Part shown: piece by piece, positions 18,900 through 27,261 of the stretch
How positions within the stretch are numbered: the stretch's first letter is position 1
Layout: every line of letters starts with the position of its first letter
Assembly (NCBI GenBank): GCA_024742665.1
Contig: JANSYA010000002.1
Span: forward strand, 723,112-787,111
From: a bacterium
GTDB taxonomy: Bacteria > Spirochaetota > Leptospiria > Leptospirales > Leptonemataceae
Direction: 5' to 3'
Length of the DNA stretch: 64,000 bases
Notes under the pieces: generated by a model
Databases searched by the model: none
What the model was told of the DNA's origin: nothing
Seen by the model: only the letters and a program-made list of their open reading frames with translations
Position numbers and translations under genes: made by a program

Positions 18900-19907
18900 G
18901 TGGAATTTATCGTCGAATTTCTTCTCAAGCTATTGAGCCAGCTGCAAACGCCGACCCTGGCCTTTTTGATCGGCGGCATGGTCATCGCCGCTTTCAAAAG
19001 CAAGCTGCAGATCCCCCAGCCGATCTATCAGTTCATCGTATTCATGCTGCTGATGCGGATCGGCCTGAACGGCGGCATGAAGATTCGGGACGCCAACTTT
19101 ATCGAGATGATCCCGCTGATTCTTGCGACCATGGCGCTGGGCGTAGCGATGGTTTTTCTCGGACGCTTCACGCTTTCCTTTTTGCCGGGAGTCAAAACCG
19201 CCGACGGCATCGCGACGGCCGGTTTGTTCGGCGCGGTGAGCGCCTCGACTCTGGCCGCGGCGACGGTCAGCCTGGAAGAGAGCGGCGTCGCCTACGAAGC
19301 GTGGGTCCCCGCGCTCTACCCCTTCATGGATATTCCAGCCCTGGTGACGGCGATCGTCATGGCGAATATCGCACAGGCGAAGGCCGGCGGCGGCGACGCG
19401 CCGGAAAAAATCCAGGTCTGGTCGATCATCAAGCAAAGCCTGCGGGGTTCGGCGCTGTCGGCGCTGCTGCTGGGAATGCTGCTCGGACTGGCCAGCGAAC
19501 CGAAATCCGTATTCGACGGCTTTTACGATCCACTCTTTCGCGGCATGCTTTCGATTCTGATGCTGGTGATGGGCATTGAAGCCTACGAACGATTAAACGA
19601 ACTGCGGAAAGTCGCGCACTGGTTCGCCTTTTACGCGGCGGTCGCGCCGATCGTGCACGGCCTGATGGCCTTCGGCGTCGGCTATCTCGCGCATCTCGCC
19701 TTCGGCTTCAGTGCGGGCGGGACGGTCGTGCTGGCGCTGCTTGCGGCTTCCAATTCGGACGTCTCGGGCCCGCCGACGCTGCGCGCCGGTATTCCCGCAG
19801 CGAATCCTTCATCTTATATTGGAGCGTCAACCAGCGTGGGCACTCCGGTTGCCATCGCCTTCTGCATTCCTTTTTTCATCGGCCTGGCCGAAGTCGTGTT
19901 TGAATAA
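18900..19907 (+). CDS. sbtA: SbtA-type sodium-dependent bicarbonate transporter
   Basis: 335 residues with about ten hydrophobic helices and the SbtA-family layout: two inverted halves, LMRIGLNGGMKI near 58, GLFGAVSASTLAAATV near 108-123, and the second-half AASNSDVSGPPTLRAGIP near 284-301. The GTG start at 18900 directly begins the first helix (FIVEFLLKLL). In cyanobacteria SbtA brings in bicarbonate with sodium. Here it may feed carboxylation reactions or pH balance. The SbtB-like partner is encoded tail to tail with it, 12 bases away. Confidence 0.88.
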   Translation: MEFIVEFLLKLLSQLQTPTLAFLIGGMVIAAFKSKLQIPQPIYQFIVFMLLMRIGLNGGMKIRDANFIEMIPLILATMALGVAMVFLGRFTLSFLPGVKTADGIATAGLFGAVSASTLAAATVSLEESGVAYEAWVPALYPFMDIPALVTAIVMANIAQAKAGGGDAPEKIQVWSIIKQSLRGSALSALLLGMLLGLASEPKSVFDGFYDPLFRGMLSILMLVMGIEAYERLNELRKVAHWFAFYAAVAPIVHGLMAFGVGYLAHLAFGFSAGGTVVLALLAASNSDVSGPPTLRAGIPAANPSSYIGASTSVGTPVAIAFCIPFFIGLAEVVFE

Positions 19908-19919
19908 GCGACGCAGCCT

Positions 19920-20240
19920 TCACTGCTTTAAGAATTTCTGCGGGCGCAGAATCTCAACGTCCAGGGCGTAGGTAATCCCGGAGTAGTTCTGAAAGTACTT
20001 TTCAGCGACTTTGCCGGCGATCTCATCGGCGCGCTGCGTATCGGCCACGATCACTTCGATCTTCACGTTGGCCGTCGCGTCGGAGGACACGTGCGAATTC
20101 GAGCGCACTCCGCGACTGCCTTTGCCTTCCGCCGGCGTAATCGTATAGCCGGTCGCCCCGCAGGCCTCGATGATTTCAGTGACCCCTTCCTCGATTACCT
20201 TCTCGGTAATGATGACGATTTTTTTGGCTTTCTGATCCAT
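19920..20240 (-). CDS. sbtB: SbtB-like PII-family regulatory protein
   Basis: 106 residues from ATG 20240; an upstream extension to 20342 runs into the next gene and was rejected. The ferredoxin-like PII fold is recognisable: KIVIITEKVIEEGV at the start, GATGYTITPAEGKGSRGVRS as the T-loop, and KIEVIVAD then a terminal beta strand. The GxGSRGVRS loop is the form seen in SbtB rather than GlnB. The C-terminal Cys pair present in some SbtB proteins is absent. Cyanobacterial SbtB binds adenine nucleotides, including cAMP, and controls SbtA. Confidence 0.83.
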   Translation of the reverse strand: MDQKAKKIVIITEKVIEEGVTEIIEACGATGYTITPAEGKGSRGVRSNSHVSSDATANVKIEVIVADTQRADEIAGKVAEKYFQNYSGITYALDVEILRPQKFLKQ

Positions 20241-20338
20241 GCGAGCGATAGTCTGCAAGAGCGCCGCCATTTGGCAAGGGCGAATACGATCGCTCCCGAA
20301 TAAACAAATTGAACGAAGTACATGAAACCAGGCGTCGC

Positions 20339-21295
20339 TCAACCGCCGCCCAGGTAGCCGACGTAAAAAAAGAACAGCGGCGTCGCGACAATGTCCGCGA
20401 CCATGGCCAGAGGCGTAAGGACAATCGTCGCTCGTTTCAGCGCGATCCCCGGCTGAAGCTTTTGAATGGAGCCGAAATGATTTTTCTGCGCCGAAAGCAG
20501 ATAGACGCGCGGCGCGGGTTCGCCGGCTGGAGCGGCGATCCGATACAGCCAGAGCCCCTTCCGATCAGAACCGCTGTCGGGATCATACCAGCTGCGCTTC
20601 ATCTGCAGATAGTGATCGCCGGACTTCAGCGCGATGGTCTGCGTGATCGGTTTCGCGCCGGTCGCTTCGCGATATTCCAGCGCCAGGTCATAGGCGACGA
20701 GGTCCTCTTCGTCCGCGATGCCCTGCGCGGGACGCAATGCATGGGAGCGTTCTGCGCTTTGAATCAAGATCGTGCCGTCGGGCGCGCCCAGAATCCGCGC
20801 GCCGGAAGACAGAGGTTCCAGCGCCGGGCCCACGTATATGGGAATTCGCCCGCCGCCTCCGATCCGCACCGCGACCCCGGCGCCCGCCAGGATCAACCAT
20901 TCGCCGCTGCCGATGGCTTCGAGATTTTTTCCCGCAACTTTCGGTTTCGGAAAATCGCGAGCGACTTCTCGCGTCTTTCGATACGCAATCCTGCTGCGCG
21001 ATTGCAGGCTCCACTGCGTATCGACATCAAAGCGCCGCCGGATAGGATCGGGAGTGCCGTGCTCGGAATCATTGTAGCGATCTTCGATGGTGAAAGATTC
21101 GCCCAGCCGCGTGACAGATGAGTCTTTGATAGGAGCGAAGTGCGTTTCGTACAGGCTGCCGCCGCTTCGCCAGGCGCAAAAATAATCGCCACAGCCCCCG
21201 ATCAGGTTCAGCGTCAAACACGATGGAAACGAAAAAATCGCCGCCGTCCCCACGATGGCCAGCCTGAGCCGAAGGATATTTTTTCGATGATTCAT
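20339..21295 (-). CDS. Lipoprotein with YceK-like C-terminus, unknown function
   Basis: 318 residues from ATG 21295; the open frame reaches 21325. The signal peptide ends FSFPSC with C26 as probable lipid attachment site. The mature protein begins with a short Cys pair (GGCGDYFC), has a large central domain that I do not recognise, and ends with LTPLAMVADIVATPLFFF, a hydrophobic pattern like the end of YceK/DUF1375 lipoproteins. A decayed copy of that 3' end lies at 32660-32904. Probably a cell-envelope protein. Confidence 0.72.
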   Translation of the reverse strand: MNHRKNILRLRLAIVGTAAIFSFPSCLTLNLIGGCGDYFCAWRSGGSLYETHFAPIKDSSVTRLGESFTIEDRYNDSEHGTPDPIRRRFDVDTQWSLQSRSRIAYRKTREVARDFPKPKVAGKNLEAIGSGEWLILAGAGVAVRIGGGGRIPIYVGPALEPLSSGARILGAPDGTILIQSAERSHALRPAQGIADEEDLVAYDLALEYREATGAKPITQTIALKSGDHYLQMKRSWYDPDSGSDRKGLWLYRIAAPAGEPAPRVYLLSAQKNHFGSIQKLQPGIALKRATIVLTPLAMVADIVATPLFFFYVGYLGGG

Positions 21296-21594
21296 TTGGA
21301 TGTGAAAACTCTTCAGGATAGACAAGCGCGGCGAGAACCGGAAGCGAGGCTGGCACTCAAAGCTTATTCCGAAACCCGGCCGTACTCCGCCCCTTGCGTA
21401 AAGAAGTATTGTAGATCTTGAGTTTCCGAAACTGCGCCGCGCGATTCAAAAAACGATCCCGCCGGTCGAACGTTTGCAGTGGACACGGACCACAATCACT
21501 AACCGCGCACTGTTAGTTTCTTGCAAGATGAAACAAAACCGCTTGCCCCTTCGGCGGCGACGCCTCCACACTGGCGGCCGGGAGCGCGGTGTTC

Positions 21595-22263
21595 ATGGAA
21601 GACAACGAATACATCGGATCGATTCTCATGGTCGGTCAAAACTACGCAAGCGAGGGATACGCGCCGTGTGAAGGCCAGCTTCTCAAGATTGCGGACTTCC
21701 AACCGCTCTACACGCTCATTGACTCACTTTACGGCGGCGACGGACGTTCCACCATCGCAGTACCGGATTTGCGGGGCCGAACCCCCGCCGGTGAGGGCAG
21801 CGGCCCGGGGCTCTCTCCTTTTTACCTGGGCATGAAGCCGGGTAAGGCCGAGGTCAAATTTACGGTTACGGAAGAGAATATGCCCGTCCATACGCACCAG
21901 GCCAGCTTCCGGCGCTCGGCGATCAGCCCGAAGACAACCGCCGATTTTTCCGGAAGCGTTGTGCGCGGCACCCTGGCATGCAACGCCGACCCGGGCGACC
22001 GGCATGGTCCGGCCGGGAATATTCCGGCCGGCACGGCGGCCCGCGCCTGGGCCGCGTCGGCAAACGCATCGATGGCCGTGGATGTGATCGGCGACGGGGA
22101 GCTGGATCCGCTGGAAGGCGAGCTCAAACTCCAGAGCGCGTCGATTCCCGTGCCCCTGGTCGAAGCCGGATTCGATCAGGACGTGACAGTCCCCCTGGAG
22201 ATGCCCGCCCATGGCATTCCTTTCCTGATCTGCACGAATGGAATCTATCCACCCCGGGACTGA
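21595..22263 (+). CDS. Phage tail-collar domain protein 1 (microcystin-dependent-protein family)
   Basis: 222 residues from ATG 21595, with GGAG ten bases upstream. It begins with the family signature: YIGSILMVG, CEGQLLKIADFQPLYTLI, SLYGGDGRSTIAVPDLRGRTP and a downstream HTHQASF. This is the tail-collar fold of phage short-tail and tail-fibre tips, also found in the stand-alone microcystin-dependent (MdpB-like) proteins. First of three tandem paralogues. No other phage genes are nearby, so a chromosomal secreted or particle-associated role is more likely than a prophage. The C-terminal half differs between the three copies. Confidence 0.87.
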   Translation: MEDNEYIGSILMVGQNYASEGYAPCEGQLLKIADFQPLYTLIDSLYGGDGRSTIAVPDLRGRTPAGEGSGPGLSPFYLGMKPGKAEVKFTVTEENMPVHTHQASFRRSAISPKTTADFSGSVVRGTLACNADPGDRHGPAGNIPAGTAARAWAASANASMAVDVIGDGELDPLEGELKLQSASIPVPLVEAGFDQDVTVPLEMPAHGIPFLICTNGIYPPRD

Positions 22264-22302
22264 AGCGCTGGCCAGCGCGACCAATCCAGCAGGAGAACTA
22301 AA

Positions 22303-22992
22303 ATGACCCCCGATTCCTTTCTCGGATCCATCTACGCCATTGCCGGAATATTCGCACCCACGAACAGCGCCTTCTGCTCCGGAGGCATCTTGCCGATCCT
22401 GGAGAGCGAACGCCTGTATTCTCTGCTGGGCACTGCCTACGGCGGAGACGGTCGCGCCAGCTTCGGACTACCAAATCTGAAGTGCCGGGTTCCGATTGGC
22501 TGCGGGGACGGTCCCGACCTGCCGCCCCCCGTGGAGCGGGGCTCTTTCCGGGGGGCTGAGGATACGTCGGTTGAAATTAATCCGGTGGCCTACCATACTC
22601 ACGCCGCCTCGTTTGACGCGGCCAGCCTGAACGCCTTCGCCTCAACGCGCGGGACGGCGAAATTCAGCGGCACTCTGCGCTGTCATACGACCGCCAGCGA
22701 CAATGTCTCCCCCGAGAACTCCTTTCCCGGGGCAGCGATGAATGTGGTCGAGAATCTCTTTGCGACCGCTTCGGACGGCACCCAAACCGCCGCGATCGAA
22801 CTCAAAGACGGCGTCGTCGAGAATATGCCGTTGACCACGACCTTCTTCACCGAGCTCGTTCCCGTCGCGGTTACACAGGCCGGAACGTCGAAGTCGCAGT
22901 CCTGTTCAAAAACTTTTCAAACCATGTCACCCTTTACAGTCATCAACTACGTGATTGTGATCGACTCGGAGCGCTACCCGCCCCGGTCGTGA
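22303..22992 (+). CDS. Phage tail-collar domain protein 2
   Basis: 229 residues with AGGAG eight bases before the ATG. Same plan as its neighbours: FLGSIYAIAGIFAP, CSGGILPILESERLYSLL, GGDGRASFGLPNLKCRVPIG and a central HTHAASF. The ASF-x-A segment is followed by a variable beta-rich half ending in FTVINYVIVIDSERYPPR, which matches the ends of the other two. Lies 39 bases after copy 1, so very likely co-transcribed. Confidence 0.87.
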   Translation: MTPDSFLGSIYAIAGIFAPTNSAFCSGGILPILESERLYSLLGTAYGGDGRASFGLPNLKCRVPIGCGDGPDLPPPVERGSFRGAEDTSVEINPVAYHTHAASFDAASLNAFASTRGTAKFSGTLRCHTTASDNVSPENSFPGAAMNVVENLFATASDGTQTAAIELKDGVVENMPLTTTFFTELVPVAVTQAGTSKSQSCSKTFQTMSPFTVINYVIVIDSERYPPRS

Positions 22993-23079
22993 GCTCGTGC
23001 AGGCCTGCGGGCTTTTCGACAGCGTGACCACATAGAGAAGAAAAAAGAAACTCAGGCTTCGAACAGTGAGAGGATCAGT

Positions 23080-23760
23080 ATGAACGGAAATGAGTACCTG
23101 GGAACAATCTCCCATATCGCCGGAAGATTTGCCCCCCGGAATACCGCCCTGTGTTGGGGACAAGTCATATTGATCGCTGATCATACGTCTCTGTTTAGTT
23201 TGATCGGGGACATCTACGGCGGCGATGGACGGGTTAGCATGGGCCTTCCTGATTTTCGCGGCCGTACTGCGATTGGAGCAGGATCCACTCCGGGTCTGAC
23301 CTCGAGATATCCCGGGCAAATGGGCGGATCGCCCGAATACTCCATACAGCTGGAGCAGGACGATCTGCCGCCCCATACCCATTCCGCCAGTTTCACTGCG
23401 GACGTCTTGAACGAACATCTGGAGTCTTCGCGAATCCGCGAAGACTGCGCGGGACGCGTTCGGCTGAACTCCAATGAGAGCGACGGTTCGCGCGGCCCCT
23501 ATCACGGCTACCCCGGCCGGCCACTAACAGCTTCCCCCTGGGCGAAGCCTGAAACGGCCAATGCTCAAATGGCGCCGGATCTCTTCCGGGACACGCGCGT
23601 CGCGGAGGCGACGCTGACCACGAGTTTCGGCGACGGCGAGCACCCCGTCACCCTGCATAGCGCAGGCCGGGGAAGGTCGATTGGGCTGAATACACAGTCG
23701 CCTGTTCTGGTCGTGAACTTCGTAATTACGGTGCTGGGTGAATTCCCGCCGCGCAATTGA
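23080..23760 (+). CDS. Phage tail-collar domain protein 3
   Basis: 226 residues. Collar signature near the start (YLGTISHIAG, CWGQVILIADHTSLFSLI, GGDGRVSMGLPDFRGRTAIG), HTHSASF in the middle, and VLVVNFVITVLGEFPPRN at the end. The purine-rich spacer before it includes AGAAGAAAAAAG. It lies 87 bases after copy 2, a larger gap than between copies 1 and 2, but on the same strand. In known clusters such proteins occur as sets of three and may form heterotrimers; that is family knowledge, not shown here. Confidence 0.87.
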   Translation: MNGNEYLGTISHIAGRFAPRNTALCWGQVILIADHTSLFSLIGDIYGGDGRVSMGLPDFRGRTAIGAGSTPGLTSRYPGQMGGSPEYSIQLEQDDLPPHTHSASFTADVLNEHLESSRIREDCAGRVRLNSNESDGSRGPYHGYPGRPLTASPWAKPETANAQMAPDLFRDTRVAEATLTTSFGDGEHPVTLHSAGRGRSIGLNTQSPVLVVNFVITVLGEFPPRN

Positions 23761-23825
23761 AGGACGCCGCGCTATACCGAACTTCCGGGGCGAAGCCGTC
23801 GCCCGGGACGATCGGACGTCATCCG

Positions 23826-24452
23826 TTACAGCGGCGCGATCTTCAATGCGCCGATATCCATGGCTTCCCCGGCCCAGCCCGACCAGGGCGATAGCTCCAG
23901 GTTTTCCTGATAAAGATTGTAGCTGTTGGTCCGATCGGGTGAAACCAATAGCTCGAACGAAGCGAAGGGATCGCGGGATACGAGTCGGTCGCGCGAGCCG
24001 ATGTTCAGTCGTTCCAGCAGCGTCCGCTCCAGAGCCGCGAAGTCCGGGGAGTTCTCGGGCGGCTCTTGCGTCTCAAGCAGTTTCAGTCCCGTACCGCGAA
24101 AGCCCTCTTCGTCCGGCCAGTCATCCAGAATGGCGACGGATTCGACCGCGATGATTTTGTAGTACGTGCGATATGCGGGAACCTGCGGCGCCTCGCCCGG
24201 AAACCAGGCCGAGTACATAACGGCGCGATCTCGATTTAAGACGCCGTTCCAGACGATCTCGCCGTACACGTCGGCCAGATCGAAATAGTACCGATCGTGC
24301 TGTTGAAAAAAATTCGGCGGCTGATCCATACGACAGTGGAGTCCCGTGAAAAGTTGCCCCACCGCAATCAGCAGCACGGCCACGCGTCCCTTCCAACGGG
24401 GGGCGGTGATTACGACAGGCAGGCTTCGCCTCATGCAAACCAGATTCGCCAT
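23826..24452 (-). CDS. Probable lipoprotein, unknown function
   Basis: 208 residues from ATG 24452; ATG 24434 would give a 202-residue product and fits the signal peptide equally well. A basic start, a hydrophobic stretch (VAVLLIAVGQLF) and GLHC suggest lipidation at C40 of the longer form. The mature part is acidic and rich in Trp/Tyr, with no recognised domain. Its 5' end lies within 180 bases of the divergent FG-GAP lipoprotein gene. Confidence 0.65.
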   Translation of the reverse strand: MANLVCMRRSLPVVITAPRWKGRVAVLLIAVGQLFTGLHCRMDQPPNFFQQHDRYYFDLADVYGEIVWNGVLNRDRAVMYSAWFPGEAPQVPAYRTYYKIIAVESVAILDDWPDEEGFRGTGLKLLETQEPPENSPDFAALERTLLERLNIGSRDRLVSRDPFASFELLVSPDRTNSYNLYQENLELSPWSGWAGEAMDIGALKIAPL

Positions 24453-24632
24453 TTTCCGAGCCGCCGCAAGCTTTTATCCGCCGGCTCAGAATTCAGTCGC
24501 GAAGAAGCGCAGCTTCCGAACTACCAACTACCCATCGGCGACTGCTATATGGTCGTCGCCGGCCAGCCGTTTTTCGCGTGCCGTTATATATGCCGGGTCG
24601 ACCCGCCTCCGGAAATCGCCTACACTCGCTGC

Positions 24633-26066
24633 ATGCAGAAAAGCTGCCTCGCTCTCATTCTGGGCCTGACCGCCTGCTCCCTCGGCCATCCGCTGACGGG
24701 GATCTTCCCGCGCGACGAGGACGAATCCGACAGCGATCTATCCGCGCTGCTGCTACTGGGGTTCGCCGGTCAATTCGCGGGGCTCACTGTGCAGGCGTCG
24801 GTCAGTCAGGTTCTAATCTACGAAAATGTAACCTTTACGGTCGCCGGAGGCACGCCGCCCTATTCGTTTCGAGTTTCGCGGGGCGGCGGCACGATCACGA
24901 TCTCCGGGGTCTTTACCGCCGGCCCCGTGCTGGGAGCGAACACTGTGACGGTCGTCGACTCCACGGGCCTGACCGGCAGCGCCTCGGTCAACGTCTCGGG
25001 AGGAGCAGGCGACGGAACCTTTCAGACCAGCCTGAACTACGCGGCCTTCGACGCGCCGCAGACCATTCAGTCCGGCGACTTCACAAACGACGGCGTGCTG
25101 GATCTCCTGGTGGGGACGTCAAACGCGGGCGCGCAGGAGATGCGGATCTACGCCGGCAACGGCGACGGAAGCTTTCAGACCGGCACGTCGAATCCGATCG
25201 GGGCCGGTATTCGCAGCGTAACGGTCGGCGATTTCAATGCGGACGGCAATCTCGACATGGCCGGCGGCACGACCGGCAATCGATTCTCCGTCTTTCTCGG
25301 GAACTCGGACATCACCTTTCAACCCCGCGTGGATTATCCGCATACTCCCGGCGCCCTGGGAATTCGCGCTGGCGATATGGACGGCGACGGCGTGCAGGAC
25401 ATCGTCTCAGGCGATTTCAACGACGGCACGATCAGCTTCTGGAAAGGAAGCGGCGACGGCACCTTTCAAAGCGCATCGACTTTCGGCTCCCTGAACGCCC
25501 CGCGCTTCGTGGAACTGGCAGACCTGAACAACGACGGCGCTCTCGACATCGCCGCCCCCAATCTGGCCGGCGCGCCGTCCACGAATCCGGGAGCGACGGT
25601 CTTTCCCGGCAACGGCGACGGCACATTCGGAGCCGGCGTGGAAAACGACTCCCCCGCCGGCGGCGGACGCTTTGTGATCTTCGGCGATTTCAACGGAGAC
25701 AGCAACCTCGACCTGGTGACCCTGCCGGCCTCGGGATCGGACATTACGATCTTTAACGGCAACGGCGACGGCAGCTTCCAGACCGGCCAGGTCTACACGG
25801 TGACCGGCGCGACCGTGGACCGCTTCGGCGTCGCCTGCGACTTCAACAGCGACGGGCGCCTGGACCTGGCTCTGGCGGATCGGGCCAACAGCGCGGTGGC
25901 GATTCTCTTCGGCGACGGCGCCGGAAGCTTCACGGTCGGCCCGCAGCTCGCCGCGCCCACCAACCCCCATGGCGTTCACTGCCGGGATCTCAACCGCGAC
26001 GGAATTATGGACATCGCCGCTGCGAGCTTCAATACCGATACTCTGCGGGTTTTTCTGGGAAACTGA
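24633..26066 (+). CDS. FG-GAP/VCBS-repeat lipoprotein (seven-bladed propeller)
   Basis: 477 residues from ATG 24633, where the signal peptide begins; the frame is open much further upstream without sense. The leader ends ILGLTAC (C15 lipidated), followed by GHPLTGIFPRDEDESDSDL, the same tether as in the NHL lipoprotein. An Ig-like stretch (about 50-125) precedes seven FG-GAP repeats. Their calcium-type loops are DFTNDGVLD, DFNADGNLD, DMDGDGVQD, DLNNDGALD, DFNGDSNLD, DFNSDGRLD and DLNRDGIMD. These form a calcium-loaded propeller, like integrin alpha heads. Probably surface exposed and adhesive or ligand binding. Confidence 0.87.
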   Translation: MQKSCLALILGLTACSLGHPLTGIFPRDEDESDSDLSALLLLGFAGQFAGLTVQASVSQVLIYENVTFTVAGGTPPYSFRVSRGGGTITISGVFTAGPVLGANTVTVVDSTGLTGSASVNVSGGAGDGTFQTSLNYAAFDAPQTIQSGDFTNDGVLDLLVGTSNAGAQEMRIYAGNGDGSFQTGTSNPIGAGIRSVTVGDFNADGNLDMAGGTTGNRFSVFLGNSDITFQPRVDYPHTPGALGIRAGDMDGDGVQDIVSGDFNDGTISFWKGSGDGTFQSASTFGSLNAPRFVELADLNNDGALDIAAPNLAGAPSTNPGATVFPGNGDGTFGAGVENDSPAGGGRFVIFGDFNGDSNLDLVTLPASGSDITIFNGNGDGSFQTGQVYTVTGATVDRFGVACDFNSDGRLDLALADRANSAVAILFGDGAGSFTVGPQLAAPTNPHGVHCRDLNRDGIMDIAAASFNTDTLRVFLGN

Positions 26067-26079
26067 GGGCAGCGCGCGT

Positions 26080-27261
26080 CTACGACTGTTTCGCGCCGCC
26101 CGCAGCGGCTTCGCGATATTCGGTCGGAGTGAGCCCGGCGATCGCTTTGAAATTTCGATTGAATGCAGTCTTCGAATTGAAACCCACGGTGTAACCAATG
26201 TCGAGAGCGCTGCGCTCCGGCTCTTCCAGTAAAAGGCTCTTCGCTTCGTTCACGCGAAATTCGTTCACGTATCTGCGAAAATCCATCCCCATCACATTAT
26301 TGAGCAGCTCGGACAATTGGGCGGGATGAATGCCGGCGACCGCGGCGAGATCGGAGAGAGTCAAATCTTCGTCAGCGTAAAGGCGCTGGCCGGTCATTGT
26401 CTGTTCCAGCGTTTCCGCGATCGCCGCCGCATTGACGTTCCGGATCTTGGAGCGTTCGTATCGAGAGAGATGTCGCGATCGGATTTCCCGGTCGATGCGA
26501 TGAAAAAAGCGCGGATAGCGGTAGTCGAGCAAGTAGAACCACAGGATTCCGAGCGAAAAAAAAGCGACTGCGCCGCGTTTCCAGACCGGATCCCCGATCC
26601 ACTGCGCAAGCAGGGCCAGCGGAATACTTACGGCCAGCCAGATCAGCAGCACGCGAAAGTGCCAGATGGTGGGAGAACCGCCTTCGCTCCGGAGCAGATC
26701 GAAAATTCGCAGCTTGAGAAACAAACGCACGGCGGCCAGCCCCGCGCTCAATAAACCGACGACGGCGACCGCAACCACCAGGCGACCGTACATTTGCAAA
26801 TATCCATCGCCGCCGAACTCGAACATCGCCACTTTCATTTCGCGCGGCAGCACGAAGGCGGGCAAGCAGATCGCCACGGCGATAAAAAACGGAACGAACC
26901 GGGCATAACCCGAAAAGATCAGCAGACGCCGACCGGCTCGCGGCGCGTCCGACAGGGCCGCCACGTCCCGCTCGTCCAGAACGCCCAGCACGTACGCCTG
27001 GAGCAGCGGACCGGCCAGATAGTACAGCGGTATATGCACGCAGTAAAGATGCGGCAGATACTCCAGCCAGAGCTCGCGGCCGAGCCCGATACTGAACAGA
27101 AACAGACTCGTCCATACCAGCAAAACGGCGGACAGGATGCGATACGCCCTCAGCGGCCGAACCAGCAGTTGACCGAGCGCCTGGGTCACAAGCAAAGCTC
27201 CCGTATAAACCGAAATCAGCAGCGAAGCGTAATTCAGGACTTCCATCAAATGCTCGGTCAC
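26080..27261 (-). CDS. AraC-family regulator with multi-pass membrane N-terminus
   Basis: 393 residues. Seven or so hydrophobic helices occupy about 1-240, then a linker, then an AraC domain over the last 105 residues with LSDLAAVAGIHPAQLSELLN and the conserved IGYTVGFNSKTAFNRNF. It starts with GTG, overlapping the stop of the upstream gene as GTGA, so it is translationally coupled to the CNB/thioredoxin-reductase-like protein. The same architecture occurs at 4227-5357. The pairing suggests that the regulator responds to redox or nucleotide state sensed by its partner; this is inference. Confidence 0.88.
   Translation of the reverse strand: MTEHLMEVLNYASLLISVYTGALLVTQALGQLLVRPLRAYRILSAVLLVWTSLFLFSIGLGRELWLEYLPHLYCVHIPLYYLAGPLLQAYVLGVLDERDVAALSDAPRAGRRLLIFSGYARFVPFFIAVAICLPAFVLPREMKVAMFEFGGDGYLQMYGRLVVAVAVVGLLSAGLAAVRLFLKLRIFDLLRSEGGSPTIWHFRVLLIWLAVSIPLALLAQWIGDPVWKRGAVAFFSLGILWFYLLDYRYPRFFHRIDREIRSRHLSRYERSKIRNVNAAAIAETLEQTMTGQRLYADEDLTLSDLAAVAGIHPAQLSELLNNVMGMDFRRYVNEFRVNEAKSLLLEEPERSALDIGYTVGFNSKTAFNRNFKAIAGLTPTEYREAAAGGAKQS

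Noticed and set aside
21595..23760. Prophage or tailocin
   Set aside because: Only tail-collar proteins are present; no integrase, terminase, sheath, baseplate or lysis gene nearby.
24578..25756. 392-codon forward frame overlapping the FG-GAP gene
   Set aside because: Arg/Gly-rich frame-shifted reading of calcium-loop repeats.
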